Shown: positions 19,845-29,710, counted from the first letter of the stretch. The stretch is 63,079 bases of DNA from Legionellales bacterium (GCA_002722995.1 PBNF01000024.1:1-63079); one strand, 5' to 3'. Translations and numbers: made by a program. The notes: generated by a model not told the origin, from the letters alone.

Positions 19845-20889
19845 TCATCTCTCCAAGACGACTGATTTTTGATGATCATAAACAATATATATTTTCATTA
19901 TTCAAGGAAGTTGAATAATATATTAAATTTAAAACATTAAGAAAACATTAACATAACACTTGAACGGTCGAAGGCCCTAATCCATATTAAACCCTAAAAT
20001 AGATCATTGATGATGAAATTAACTTCAAATATATTCAAAGCGCTTTAAGTCAACTTGAGTTCAACTTAAACTTTTAAACTTTAAAATGAATTTGAGAGTA
20101 TCAAAAAGCATTCAACATAAGCCTACATCAAAGCCTTCTATTAGCTCATCATTTGCGCAACACTCATAACACACCATTTGAATGAAAAGCATCAATGCTC
20201 ATCTTCGACGAACACTTCAAGCCTACCCATCATCATAGGCCGCTTCAAGCAGGTCATCTGTAATCAGAACATGGCTTAAAAAGAAAATGCCTTGGAAATA
20301 ATCACTCAAATACATCGTATCCAATTCATCTGATCTGTCTTCATATCCTTAATGAGCCTCTTTTCATTTTGAGCACTTTATTGAGCAAATTCATCCATCA
20401 AGTGCACGGGGGTCCGTTTTCATGCTATAACAGTAAATCCTGACAATATACCTATGATGCCGCATGGCATCAATCTGATTTTCGTTTATTAAAATCCAAT
20501 TAAACTCAACGATGACAGGCTAAATAACATCATCGCTTAAAGTCATTCTATACCTGTATTGATATAGATCCAAATCATTAAAAGATTCATTTAAAGCCAC
20601 TTACATCACTTGAACTCATTGATCATAGAGGCACTTATACATCATGCTAAAAATCTTTGTAGACCCATGCTTTCATCGATGCTATTCAGCAGGATAGCCT
20701 ATCAAACACATCCTGAGTGACATGAACTAAAATGATCATTTAATGATCATTTAATGATCATTTAGCGGCTAAAAAAGGAGATGTTTCAAATTTCCTTGAA
20801 CACCTGATATTCATTCGAATCAACGAGACTTAACATATTACACTGATCAGGCTGATTCGAAGATAACTCAATGACACAACAAGTCAGCC
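19845..20889. other. Long gene-free stretch between htpG and the 18.2 kb gene
   Basis: More than 1 kb with no credible coding frame. It contains a hairpin (TGATGCC at 20456-20462, loop GCAT, GGCATCA at 20467-20473), a triple 11-bp repeat at 20731-20763 and the hairpin just past the htpG stop. The rest shows no recognised RNA or gene remnant. Confidence 0.5.
20731..20763. repeat. Three perfect tandem 11-bp repeats (ATGATCATTTA)
   Basis: ATGATCATTTA occurs three times end to end. Each copy contains the palindrome ATGATCAT with a GATC site at its centre, so three GATC palindromes are spaced 11 bp apart, about one helical turn. Confidence 0.9.
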
Positions 20890-20919
20890 AGCAGGTGCGT
20901 CGATTAAAACACACCTACT
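20890..20919 (-). terminator. Hairpin downstream of htpG
   Basis: On the minus strand AGTAGGTGTGT pairs with ACGCACCTGCT (11 bp, two G-U pairs) around an 8-base loop, starting about 11 bases past the htpG stop codon. No T-run follows, so it may stabilise the 3' end or act with Rho rather than as an intrinsic terminator. Confidence 0.45.
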
Positions 20920-20929
20920 GTGATCATCA

Positions 20930-22870
20930 TTAAGAGGTAGTTGAAAACAACCTCAGCAACTGATCGATATTTTTAACATACCGAGCTGAATCAACCAACT
21001 GCCCCCCTTCTGATAAAGTGGCCTGATCAAAAATAATCTGAGACCATGCCGCGAATTGATCTTCACTGGTTTCTTTTTCAAGCACACTCATCATGGGATG
21101 ATTTGGGTTAATTTCTAAGATAGGCTGACTGGTGGGAACAGATTGCCCTGCTTCTTTCAAAATTCTTTGCAAATGCGTACTCATTTCATGCTCTCCAACC
21201 ACAAGACAAGCCACTGAGTCTGTCAATCGTCGGCTCACTCGAACAGTTTGCACTTGATCCTTAAGTACAGATTCAATACGCTTGAGCATAGGCTCTAAAT
21301 CAGCGGTCGAATCACTTTCATCTTTTGAGTCATTTTGAGTCGCTTCATTGGATTCACCTGTATCAAGAAAATCCAGATCCCCTCTAGCAACGGATTGGAA
21401 AGCATGATCTTCGTATGTGCCCATATGTGAAACCAACCATTCATCGATACGATCGAATAAAAATAAGACTTCAATATTATTAGCTTTGAAAACTTCAAGA
21501 TGAGGAGAGCTTTGACACGCTTCATAAGAATCAGCAGTACAGTAATAGATTTTCTTTTGATCCTGCTGCATCCGTGAGATATAGTCATTTAACGAAACTG
21601 TTTGTTTTGAATCAGAACAATGTGTTGTATTGAAACGATACAACTGCATCAAACGATCCTTATTTGCAGGGTCTTCAGAAGGACCTTCTTTTAGAACAGC
21701 ACCAAAATTATCCCAGAATATTTGGTAACGCTCAGGTTCATCATTTGCTAAATCTGTTAATAAATCTAACACGCGTTTAATACAAGCATTTCTCATCACA
21801 GTGGTATGCGGCGTTTCTTGAAGCACTTCACGTGATACATTTAAAGGCAGATCACTTGAATCAATTACGCCTTTGACAAATCTTAAATACATCGGTAAGA
21901 ATTGTTCAGCATCATCCATAATAAAAACACGTTGAACATATAACTTCAGTCCACTTCGGTGTTCACGGCTCCATAAATCAAAAGGTCGATGCTCCGGTAT
22001 AAATAACAAACTGGTATAAGATAGTTTACCTTCAACATGATGATGAGCCCAACATAATGGGGATTCTGAATCATGGGCAATGTGTTGATATAAAGCGGTA
22101 TACTGCTCTGATGTAATTTCTTTTTTCGGTTTTCTCCATAGCGCTTGAGCTTCATTGATTAAAGTTTCCTCTAAAACGGGGGCCTGCGCTGTATCTTGAT
22201 CTTCTTCAGGTGAATCATTTGCAGCCGCTTCCATCAAATAAATGGGCAATGCAATATGATCTGAATAACGTCGAACAATTTCTCGAATACGCCATGATTC
22301 TAAAAAAATGTGTTCATCGTCTTTGAGATGCAAGATCACACGCGTTCCCACTTGAGTTAAATCGCAAGGCTCAATTTCATAAGCATCTACACCATTCGAC
22401 GTCCAACGATATCCTTGTGCTTCACCTGCTTTTAACGTTAAGACTTCCACTGAATTAGACACTACAAAAGCTGAATAAAAACCAACACCAAACTGACCAA
22501 TTAATTGACTTTGCTCTGATTGAGCTGGGTCTAATTGACTCAAAAACTCTTTTGTACCTGAGCGTGCAATCGTGCCTAAATTTTCAATCAGATCCGTTTC
22601 ATTCATACCAATCCCACGATCTTCAATCGTTAAGGTTTTATTGGCTTTATCTGGAGTAATGATAATTTTTAAATCTTCAGCATGCTCAGCTAAAGCCGAA
22701 TTAGACAGCGATTTAAACCTTAGTTTATCGGAAGCATCTGAAGCATTAGAAATTAACTCACGGAAAAAAATCTCTTTATTCTTATATAATGCCCCTGCTA
22801 ACAGTTGTAATAACTGGCTCACTTGCGCCTCAAATTGACGCGGTTTTGCTGTTGTTGCTTGATCTGTCAC
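20930..22870 (-). CDS. htpG: Hsp90-family chaperone HtpG
   Basis: ATP-dependent cytosolic chaperone of 646 residues. The GHKL ATPase motifs are clear: ELISNASDASDKLR, DRGIGMN, GTIARSGTKEF and GQFGVGFYSAF; the middle domain has DLPLNVSREVLQ with the catalytic arginine. Start is GTG 22870 with AGGAG six bases upstream. A sigma-32-type promoter lies just upstream at 22906-22933, so heat induction is likely. Single-gene unit. Confidence 0.98.
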   Translation of the reverse strand: MTDQATTAKPRQFEAQVSQLLQLLAGALYKNKEIFFRELISNASDASDKLRFKSLSNSALAEHAEDLKIIITPDKANKTLTIEDRGIGMNETDLIENLGTIARSGTKEFLSQLDPAQSEQSQLIGQFGVGFYSAFVVSNSVEVLTLKAGEAQGYRWTSNGVDAYEIEPCDLTQVGTRVILHLKDDEHIFLESWRIREIVRRYSDHIALPIYLMEAAANDSPEEDQDTAQAPVLEETLINEAQALWRKPKKEITSEQYTALYQHIAHDSESPLCWAHHHVEGKLSYTSLLFIPEHRPFDLWSREHRSGLKLYVQRVFIMDDAEQFLPMYLRFVKGVIDSSDLPLNVSREVLQETPHTTVMRNACIKRVLDLLTDLANDEPERYQIFWDNFGAVLKEGPSEDPANKDRLMQLYRFNTTHCSDSKQTVSLNDYISRMQQDQKKIYYCTADSYEACQSSPHLEVFKANNIEVLFLFDRIDEWLVSHMGTYEDHAFQSVARGDLDFLDTGESNEATQNDSKDESDSTADLEPMLKRIESVLKDQVQTVRVSRRLTDSVACLVVGEHEMSTHLQRILKEAGQSVPTSQPILEINPNHPMMSVLEKETSEDQFAAWSQIIFDQATLSEGGQLVDSARYVKNIDQLLRLFSTTS

Positions 22871-22905
22871 AATATACTCCTAATACTTAATGAAACTCAA
22901 TATAC

Positions 22906-22933
22906 ACATGGGGGCAATTTTTTAAAAATCAAG
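22906..22933 (-). promoter_or_regulatory. Sigma-32 (RpoH) heat-shock promoter of htpG
   Basis: On the minus strand CTTGATT (22927-22933), a 13-base spacer and CCCCATGT (22906-22913) match the heat-shock consensus CTTGAAA / CCCCATNT closely. The -10 element lies 35 bases upstream of the htpG GTG start. Confidence 0.8.
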
Positions 22934-23101
22934 CTTAAGACCAAAGGATTTTGATCACATCTCACGCTTTAGTATCAAAGTCTTACAGTCGATCTCACTC
23001 AACCCTACAACATTGTTGGTGAATTGAATACCGAAAAAAGCTTTGCTCTCGCCTTTAGTCATCATATGCATTGATTTATATTAAGCAATACCTCATTGTA
23101 G

Positions 23102-24067
23102 TCAAGCATCATCTATACTTAAATCCTTAATACCTAAGCCTTTAGATTTACAAATCGATTTGAGCGTTTTTAAAGCTTTGAGCTCATACCCTCTCACCTG
23201 CCCTCGTGTAATATTTAATTTTTCAGCCAACTGATCAAGTGTTAAATGTTCTCGTCCTAGTAAGCCAAAACGATACGTCACAACATCATATAAGATTGGA
23301 TCTAACTGTTTAAGAAGAGATCTAAAATCATCACCAACCCCTAATATACTCACTAAGTCAAAAGGGTTATCAGCGGTTTCAGATGAAAGCGTTTCAACCA
23401 CTGTACGCGATTGATCCCCCTCCTGAAACAGTGGCGCATCTAATGAAACAGCATCTTGTCTCAAATCTAAAATAGACTGCACATCCTTCAAAGGTTTATC
23501 CAACAATTGTGCCACTTCTTCTGTTGTAGGGGTATGTAGTAACTTTGTTTCTAGTAACTGCCCTGCTCTCAAATAAGTATTTAACTCCTTAATAACATGC
23601 ACAGGCAATCGAATGGTTCGACTTTGATTCATGATATAACGCTCAATGGATTGTCGAATCCACCAAGTTGAATACGTTGAAAATCTAAATCCTTTGTCGG
23701 GATTAAATTTCTTAACAGCATGCATTAACCCTAAATTACCTTCTTCAATCAAATCTAAAAAAGGAACACCTCGGTTGCAGTATCGTTTTGAGATTTTTAC
23801 GACTAATCTCAAATTTGATTCAATCATTTTAACCACAGCAGATTGATCACCTGATTGAACCAAACGTGCTAAATCAATCTCTTCTTGCGGGGTCAATAAC
23901 GGGGTAAATCCGATCTCATTTAAATAACGTTGTGTAGGGTCGACAGTAGGTTGAATGGATCTAGTCTCATGAGCACTCTGATGATTAGATGCTTGAAAGC
24001 CATCTTCTCTCTTTGAATCGCATTGCCCTTCATCAGAAAAATCAATTGTATCAGATCTCCTATCCAT
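23102..24067 (-). CDS. rpoS: RNA polymerase sigma factor RpoS
   Basis: Stationary-phase/general-stress sigma factor, 321 residues. Region 1.2 starts at DPTQRYLNEIG; region 2 contains NLRLVVKISKRYCNRGVPFLDLIEEGN and the -10-binding FRFSTYSTWWIRQSIER; region 3 has TIRLPVHVIKELN; region 4 ends with the HTH LTLDQLAEKLNITRGQVRGYE. The ATG at 24067 is chosen because AAGGA is six bases upstream of it; the ATG two codons earlier overlaps that site. It follows nlpD by about 10 bases, so it can be transcribed with nlpD. Confidence 0.95.
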   Translation of the reverse strand: MDRRSDTIDFSDEGQCDSKREDGFQASNHQSAHETRSIQPTVDPTQRYLNEIGFTPLLTPQEEIDLARLVQSGDQSAVVKMIESNLRLVVKISKRYCNRGVPFLDLIEEGNLGLMHAVKKFNPDKGFRFSTYSTWWIRQSIERYIMNQSRTIRLPVHVIKELNTYLRAGQLLETKLLHTPTTEEVAQLLDKPLKDVQSILDLRQDAVSLDAPLFQEGDQSRTVVETLSSETADNPFDLVSILGVGDDFRSLLKQLDPILYDVVTYRFGLLGREHLTLDQLAEKLNITRGQVRGYELKALKTLKSICKSKGLGIKDLSIDDA

Positions 24068-24076
24068 ACTCATTCC

Positions 24077-24862
24077 TTATGACTTTGAAAAAAACTCATT
24101 TAAAGAAAGCGCAACCCCCTGATGACGCACTTCAAAATATAACATTGGAATTTGACGCTCTGCCAAACCCACTGATGAAATCACTTGATTTTGGCGTATT
24201 CGCTGCCCAACCTTGACACGAATATGTGTATTATAGCCATAAGCACTCACCATGTTATGTTTGTGTTGAATCATAATTAAATGGCCATACCCTTTCAAAC
24301 CAGTGCCACTATACACGATAACACCAGGGGCTGTAGCATGAACAAATGCCCCTTTGCGTGATCGAATCCAAACCCCATGACGTGGGGGGGCTGCTGGAAT
24401 CATCACCCCTTGAACAGGACGTTGCCATCGAACCTTTAAATGCGTTAATGAACGTCTCATTTTGTGCTGAATCTTATGTGAACTCGATGTTTTTGGAAAA
24501 GTTGAATCCGCGGGCTCTCGACGGTTAAGACGGGATGAGTGCATACCTAGATGAATCAATGGCACGCTTCCTCGATACTCTATGAGTTGAGTTTTAGGCA
24601 ATCGTAATACATCACCTTGCTTTAAATAATAAGGTGATTGTAAATGATTGTATTGCGCTAAAGCTTGAGCATCTAAACCATAAGCCCAGGCAATGGCATA
24701 TAAATGGTCACCTGGTTGCACTAAATACTCATGCTGAGCTGCCGCTTGCAGTGCAGTGACGGGCGCTGAATGCTGGCCACGAATTTGACACCCCATTAAT
24801 GTCACCATGAGGGCAATGAGACCATACCATTTACATTTTAAATTTTTAGATTTTAACATCAT
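24077..24862 (-). CDS. nlpD: NlpD-like lipoprotein with LysM and degenerate M23 domains
   Basis: Outer-membrane lipoprotein that in relatives activates the amidase AmiC during daughter-cell separation. It has a signal peptide ending in the lipobox TLMGC, a LysM domain (about residues 45-90, YLVQPGDHLYAIAWAYGL) and a C-terminal peptidase M23 fold. The zinc ligands of true M23 peptidases are absent: the usual HLHFE motif reads MLYFE. That loss is normal for NlpD and points to a regulator rather than an enzyme. Downstream of surE, upstream of rpoS, as in E. coli, but without pcm between. Confidence 0.9.
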   Translation of the reverse strand: MMLKSKNLKCKWYGLIALMVTLMGCQIRGQHSAPVTALQAAAQHEYLVQPGDHLYAIAWAYGLDAQALAQYNHLQSPYYLKQGDVLRLPKTQLIEYRGSVPLIHLGMHSSRLNRREPADSTFPKTSSSHKIQHKMRRSLTHLKVRWQRPVQGVMIPAAPPRHGVWIRSRKGAFVHATAPGVIVYSGTGLKGYGHLIMIQHKHNMVSAYGYNTHIRVKVGQRIRQNQVISSVGLAERQIPMLYFEVRHQGVALSLNEFFSKS

Positions 24863-24946
24863 GCGCCTTAGGATGATTGAGCACCTTAACGTATGAGATT
24901 AAAACAAAGTCTATTAAAAAACCAGTCATTCAAAACACATCAGCTG

Positions 24947-25684
24947 TTATTGTTCATATAATGCGGTCAAAACGGCCCAATCATTCAAAGTGGTCCGATG
25001 ATCACTTAAAGGTGTCACGCTCACATAACCTGCATGTACAGCACCAAAATCAACATCTAAATCCATCGAATGCTCCATCGGCGGCATAGGGGGGCCAATG
25101 CGATAGGACATTCCTCCAGGAATGACTTCACCTACCATCGAAGGACGTCCCAGAGATTGGCGCGTACCCTGCCGTGTTAATCGTTGCCCCAAAAGTTGAG
25201 CCTTGGGGCGATCTGGAACATTGACATTCAATAACAGCGGCTGATCTGTCGAAATTTGAATTAACCGACATGCAACTTCAGCTGCTGTAGCAAAATGAAC
25301 ATTGCCTGCCAATGAAATTGCTAACGCAGGAATCCCTGATAAATAAGCTTCTGTAGCGGCTCCAACTGTTCCAGAATAACCAACATCTGAGCCTAAATTT
25401 TCACCATGATTAATACCTGAAATCACCCAATCAGGCGATTGATTGAGTAATGCATTTAAAGCAATATGGATACAATCTGCAGGGGTGCCCGAAACACTCA
25501 CTCGATGCTCATCTAGCCGCTGCGTGACAATAGAATGCCGCAGCGTTAAAGCTTGACTCATACCAGAACAATCCTGATGCGGTGCAACAATGGTCACGGT
25601 ATGCCCTGATGCCCGCAAAGCTTCCACTAAAACATTCAAACCCAATGCTGAGATGCCATCATCATTTGAAACCAAAATATGCAT
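24947..25684 (-). CDS. surE: 5'/3'-nucleotidase SurE
   Basis: Metal-dependent phosphatase that dephosphorylates nucleoside monophosphates under stress. The 245-residue product starts MHILVSNDDGISALG, the family signature with the metal-binding Asp pair, and keeps APHQDCSGMSQALTL, SGTPADC and SGINHGENLGSDVGYSGTV. It lies between the Nif3-like gene and nlpD in a same-strand cluster with rpoS. The gene pcm (isoaspartate methyltransferase) that often follows surE is absent. Confidence 0.96.
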   Translation of the reverse strand: MHILVSNDDGISALGLNVLVEALRASGHTVTIVAPHQDCSGMSQALTLRHSIVTQRLDEHRVSVSGTPADCIHIALNALLNQSPDWVISGINHGENLGSDVGYSGTVGAATEAYLSGIPALAISLAGNVHFATAAEVACRLIQISTDQPLLLNVNVPDRPKAQLLGQRLTRQGTRQSLGRPSMVGEVIPGGMSYRIGPPMPPMEHSMDLDVDFGAVHAGYVSVTPLSDHRTTLNDWAVLTALYEQ

Positions 25685-25694
25685 AAACCTTCAC

Positions 25695-26450
25695 TCAAAT
25701 AGAATTAGAAATCTCTAGGAATGTATGATCAATTTTAAACTGTTGGCTTAAGCGGTCACCCAATGCCTGAACCCCTAGACGCTCTGTTGCATGGTGCCCT
25801 GCTCCAAAATAATGAACCCCTGACTCTTGAGCCAAATGCGGTACATACTCAGACACCTCACCTGTTAAATAAGCATCTAAACCTAATTCAATTGCACGGT
25901 ATAAACCTTGTTGCGCCGCACCAGAACATATTCCAAATTGCTGAATATGTGTACCAGTTCCCTCAAAATGATCAGGGACACGACCTAATAGCTGATGGAT
26001 ACGAGCACTGAATTCATCGACAGACACAGGGGTTTTAAATGCTGCAATATAACCAATACTTGGGACATATTCATCAAATGGGCCGCGAATAGAAGCCCCT
26101 AATTGCTGTGCAAGCAACACATTATTACCTGATATCGCATGTGCATCTAAGGGTAAATGGTAAGCTGCTAAACTCATATTAGCCTCAATCAAATATCGAA
26201 CCCGTTCGTACATCACACCCGTCAAACAAGGTGATTGTTTATTCCAAAACAATCCATGATGAACCACAATCAAATCAGCTCCCTGCGCATACGCCGCTTT
26301 AAATAAAGCTTGGCAAGCGGAAACCCCCGTAACCACATGATTGATATTTGAGCCCCCCTGAACCTGAAGTCCATTTGGGCCATAATCTTGGAAACGATTA
26401 ATTTCTAAATACTGGTTTAATTCATCAATACATTCAACTAATGCAACCAT
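25695..26450 (-). CDS. Nif3-like dinuclear metal center protein (YbgI family)
   Basis: Conserved protein of 251 residues, often described as a GTP cyclohydrolase I type 2 homologue; its physiological role is not settled. Typical landmarks are YGPNGLQVQG near residue 25, the metal-binding VVHHGLFW, YHLPLDAH and the C-terminal GAGHHATERLGVQAL. Five bases separate it from murA and ten from surE, so it is in one transcription unit with both. Confidence 0.92.
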   Translation of the reverse strand: MVALVECIDELNQYLEINRFQDYGPNGLQVQGGSNINHVVTGVSACQALFKAAYAQGADLIVVHHGLFWNKQSPCLTGVMYERVRYLIEANMSLAAYHLPLDAHAISGNNVLLAQQLGASIRGPFDEYVPSIGYIAAFKTPVSVDEFSARIHQLLGRVPDHFEGTGTHIQQFGICSGAAQQGLYRAIELGLDAYLTGEVSEYVPHLAQESGVHYFGAGHHATERLGVQALGDRLSQQFKIDHTFLEISNSI

Positions 26451-26455
26451 TTAAG

Positions 26456-27763
26456 CTACACCTCCTCAATCGAAGTGCGCACCGGCGAAATAGGCCCCTC
26501 CACTGTACGCCAAATACGACAGCCAATACTTGAAAATTTAGATTCAATATATTCATAACCACGATCAACATGATAAATATTCTTGATACGCGTTTCGCCT
26601 TGGGCCACTAAACCTGCTAAAATCAAACTAGCAGAAGCCCTCAAATCAGTTGCATACACTTCAGATGCACTCAATGCGTCCACCCCAATAGAGCTCACTG
26701 ATTGATTTGAAACACTCAATTGAGCCCCCATGGACTGTAAAGCCGGCACGTGCATCAATCGATTTTCAAATACGGTTTCAGAAATCACCGCTTCACCTTC
26801 TGCAACGCAGTTTAAAGCCAGCCATTGTGCCTGAAGATCTGTTGGAAACCCCGGGAAAGTTGCTGTTTCAATCGAAACCGCTTTGGGACGCTGTCCCTTC
26901 ATATCTAAAGCGATCCAATCAGCACCTGTCTCAATCACAGCACCCGTTTGAACTAAACATTCTAACACCTTACTTAACCCATTGGGCTCAATGCCTTCTA
27001 AACGCAACGCACCTGATGTGATAGCCGCCGCAATTAAGTAAGTCCCTGCCTCTATACGATCTCCCATGATGTCATAATGACAAGGCTGCTGCAGTGTAGA
27101 GACCCCCTGAATTTGAATTTCATCAGTTCCTGCACCTGTAATTTTAGCGCCACAAGCATTTAAGAAATTCGCCAAATCAACAACCTCTGGCTCTTTTGCC
27201 CCTCCAGATAAAGTGGTGGCACCCTCCGCTAACACGGCCGCCATCATTAAATTCTCAGTTCCAGTCACTGTCGGTTGATCCAAGATAATGTGGGTGCCTT
27301 TCAAGCCATCAGGCGCTGTTGCATGAACATAACCATTTTTAATCTCAATGTGTGCGCCTAACTGCTCTAATCCTTTAATATGCAAGTCAATCGGTCTTGT
27401 GCCAATCTCACAGCCGCCTGGCAAGGCAACACGAGCTCGCCTAAACCTTGAAATCAAAGGTCCTAAGACTAAAAACGAGGCCCTCATGGTATGCACTAAA
27501 TCATAAGGCGCTTCAACACATTGAACATCTCTTGCATCAAATTCGAGCTGCATGGATTCATCGATCAGTGTACGCACACCCAAAAGATTCAATAGACTGA
27601 TCATCGTTGTCACATCCTGCAAATGAGGCAGGTTTTTAAGTGATACTGGAGCATTAATCAATAAGGTAGCGGCTAAAATTGGGAGTGCTGCATTTTTAGC
27701 CCCAGAAATCGGCAAGACCCCTTGAATAGGCTGCCCCCCTTTAATATGTAAAACATCTAACAC
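26456..27763 (-). CDS. murA: UDP-N-acetylglucosamine 1-carboxyvinyltransferase
   Basis: First committed step of peptidoglycan synthesis: transfers enolpyruvate to UDP-GlcNAc. 435 residues, with the N-terminal GAKNAALPILAA and the active-site loop around ALPGGCEIGTRPID, which keeps the Cys that fosfomycin alkylates. Start is GTG 27763. It is linked to the mla genes as in many gammaproteobacteria, but ibaG and mlaB, which usually lie between, are missing. Confidence 0.97.
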   Translation of the reverse strand: MLDVLHIKGGQPIQGVLPISGAKNAALPILAATLLINAPVSLKNLPHLQDVTTMISLLNLLGVRTLIDESMQLEFDARDVQCVEAPYDLVHTMRASFLVLGPLISRFRRARVALPGGCEIGTRPIDLHIKGLEQLGAHIEIKNGYVHATAPDGLKGTHIILDQPTVTGTENLMMAAVLAEGATTLSGGAKEPEVVDLANFLNACGAKITGAGTDEIQIQGVSTLQQPCHYDIMGDRIEAGTYLIAAAITSGALRLEGIEPNGLSKVLECLVQTGAVIETGADWIALDMKGQRPKAVSIETATFPGFPTDLQAQWLALNCVAEGEAVISETVFENRLMHVPALQSMGAQLSVSNQSVSSIGVDALSASEVYATDLRASASLILAGLVAQGETRIKNIYHVDRGYEYIESKFSSIGCRIWRTVEGPISPVRTSIEEV

Positions 27764-27860
27764 AATTTAATCATTCCTCAAGTCATATCAACGGACAGAG
27801 CATACTGATCTGATCAGTATTGATTTGATCACTACGAACCGATCCATTTATCCAGTATTG

Positions 27861-28457
27861 TTATGTGAGATTTGATTTTTTTAAGACTTTAACCAAGGCT
27901 TTTAACCCTCCTTGAGATAAAGTCTCAGCGAACTGTTCTCGGTAACTATGAACTAAACTCACACCATCCACACTGAAATCAATAATACGCCAAGCGCCAC
28001 GTTCATACAACATTTGATAAACAACCTCAAAGATAGGGCCTTGAGTTGGGGTAATGGAAGCATACACATTGACAATACGTTGATGTGAATGACCACGTTG
28101 ATAAAATTTAATTTTCTGACTCGAATAGACTTTTAACGCATGCGCGTAAGTACGAATCAATACGTCAGTAAAATACTGAATGAAAAGCGATCGCTCAACA
28201 TCAGTTGAGCGCTGCCAATATTGTCGACCAACCACATATTGAGCCATTCGTGTTTGATTAACGTGAGGTATCAACACTCGATGAATAATTTGATTCAATA
28301 CAGTCGGATTATGATGTATTTCAGTCTGCTTCTTCTCTAACTGAATCATTAGTTGATTGGAAATACTTTGAAGCAGCGCAATAGGCGAAGGAGCTGCGTT
28401 GGCTGTACTCAAAGCCATGCATATTATGATTCCCATCAAACAACGATGTACTTTCAT
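27861..28457 (-). CDS. mlaC: Phospholipid-binding periplasmic protein MlaC
   Basis: Soluble shuttle that moves phospholipids between the outer-membrane MlaA complex and the inner-membrane MlaFED transporter. 198 residues with a signal peptide (hydrophobic stretch, cleavage after TANA) and a Tol-Tol-Ttg2D domain, recognisable in the VGRQYWQRST and RIIDFSVDGVSLVHSYREQF segments. Last gene of mlaF-E-D-C. No STAS-domain gene (mlaB) follows; murA is next, with 97 bp between. Confidence 0.9.
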   Translation of the reverse strand: MKVHRCLMGIIICMALSTANAAPSPIALLQSISNQLMIQLEKKQTEIHHNPTVLNQIIHRVLIPHVNQTRMAQYVVGRQYWQRSTDVERSLFIQYFTDVLIRTYAHALKVYSSQKIKFYQRGHSHQRIVNVYASITPTQGPIFEVVYQMLYERGAWRIIDFSVDGVSLVHSYREQFAETLSQGGLKALVKVLKKSNLT

Positions 28458-28475
28458 CCCCTCTCCTTAGCTCTA

Positions 28476-28928
28476 CTATTTCCCGAAGCCAGACACAACT
28501 TTGCCAATCAAACGCTCTAGGACCATGACCGCCGTTGTACGCTCAATCATACCCCCAGCTTGAATCCATTCATCGCTCATACCTGGCACAATACTAATAT
28601 ATTTTGAACCCAATAAGCCTTCTGTCAAGATACGTGCTTCACTGTCGATTGGAATATGAAGGCCCACGGCATGGTTTAAATGCATGACAAGATGAGCGCG
28701 GTAATGCTTCAATGAAATTGAACCAACTTCTCCCACTTTGACTCCAGCTATTTTAACAGGCGCCCTCACCCTCAAACCCGCCACATCATCAAAATCTGCT
28801 GTAATTTTGATGGCATGTTCAGTGTGTTGGCCACTGAGTTGACTGGCATTAAAAGCAACCCACGCTAAGGCCATTAGGCTCAATATAAAAAAAAGCCCCA
28901 CAAAACATTCTAATCCTCTTTGTCGCAT
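28476..28928 (-). CDS. mlaD: MCE-domain lipid transporter subunit MlaD
   Basis: Inner-membrane anchored MCE protein that forms the hexameric periplasmic ring of the Mla transporter. 150 residues: one N-terminal membrane helix (residues 8-28), then the MCE domain with DDVAGLRVRAPVKIAGVKVGEV and a hydrophobic GLLGSKYISIVPG segment. Its start overlaps the mlaE stop by one base. Confidence 0.94.
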   Translation of the reverse strand: MRQRGLECFVGLFFILSLMALAWVAFNASQLSGQHTEHAIKITADFDDVAGLRVRAPVKIAGVKVGEVGSISLKHYRAHLVMHLNHAVGLHIPIDSEARILTEGLLGSKYISIVPGMSDEWIQAGGMIERTTAVMVLERLIGKVVSGFGK

Positions 28929-29710
28929 TACGACCTCCCTAACATCAGCGCTGTAAGTAATACGTCAAGCAACAAAACGCCCAAAGAAGCAATCACAACG
29001 GTGTGTGTTGTCGCTCGACTGACGCCTCCAGTTGTTGGTGTCGCTTCATAGCCTTTCCAAAGTGCAATCCCATGAATCAACAGCGCGAAAATAACACTTT
29101 TGATCATACCATTCAGAACATCTGAATGAAAGTGCACTGCAGATTGCATGTTAGACCAAAATACCCCTGCATCTAAATTCAACCATAGTACTGCAATCAG
29201 ATACCCTCCCCATAGAGCAACTGTGTTAAAGATCATGGTCAAACAGGGTACTACAATAACGCCCGCTAAATAACGTGGATAAATAATACGATGCATGGGC
29301 TCGATGGCCATCACTTCCATCGCAGGAATTTGTTCTGTCACTTGCATTAGTCCTATTTCTGCAGCCAATGCAGAGCATGATCGCCCCGTATACAACAATG
29401 CCGTCATCACCGGCCCTAACTCCCTAAACACACTCAGGGCCAACAGCTGACTCAATTGTGCTTGAGCGCCGAATTTCTCTAAAGTATAGAATCCTTGCAA
29501 GACAAGCACCATCCCAATAAAAGCGGCTGAAAAGAGAATCACAGGCACTGCACACACACCCAACGTATAGACTTGACGAATGATTGAAAGTACATCATAC
29601 GGTTTAAAGACTGAACGATGCAGCATATCAAACATAAAACAAGCCCACGCACCCCAGGCTCTTATGATTAAAATGACATGATCACCGAGCTCAAATACCC
29701 ACCGCATCAT
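28928..29710 (-). CDS. mlaE: Mla transporter permease MlaE
   Basis: Inner-membrane permease of the phospholipid ABC transporter. 260 residues with five to six hydrophobic segments and the conserved FRELGPVMTALLYTGRSCSALAAEIG and LMQVTEQIPAMEVM motifs of the MlaE/YrbE family. Overlaps mlaF by four bases and mlaD by one, so strictly cotranslated. Confidence 0.95.
   Translation of the reverse strand: MMRWVFELGDHVILIIRAWGAWACFMFDMLHRSVFKPYDVLSIIRQVYTLGVCAVPVILFSAAFIGMVLVLQGFYTLEKFGAQAQLSQLLALSVFRELGPVMTALLYTGRSCSALAAEIGLMQVTEQIPAMEVMAIEPMHRIIYPRYLAGVIVVPCLTMIFNTVALWGGYLIAVLWLNLDAGVFWSNMQSAVHFHSDVLNGMIKSVIFALLIHGIALWKGYEATPTTGGVSRATTHTVVIASLGVLLLDVLLTALMLGRS

Noticed and set aside
20456..20473. 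Hairpin TGATGCC-GCAT-GGCATCA as a terminator
   Set aside because: No gene ends upstream of it on the matching strand and the following T-run is weak.
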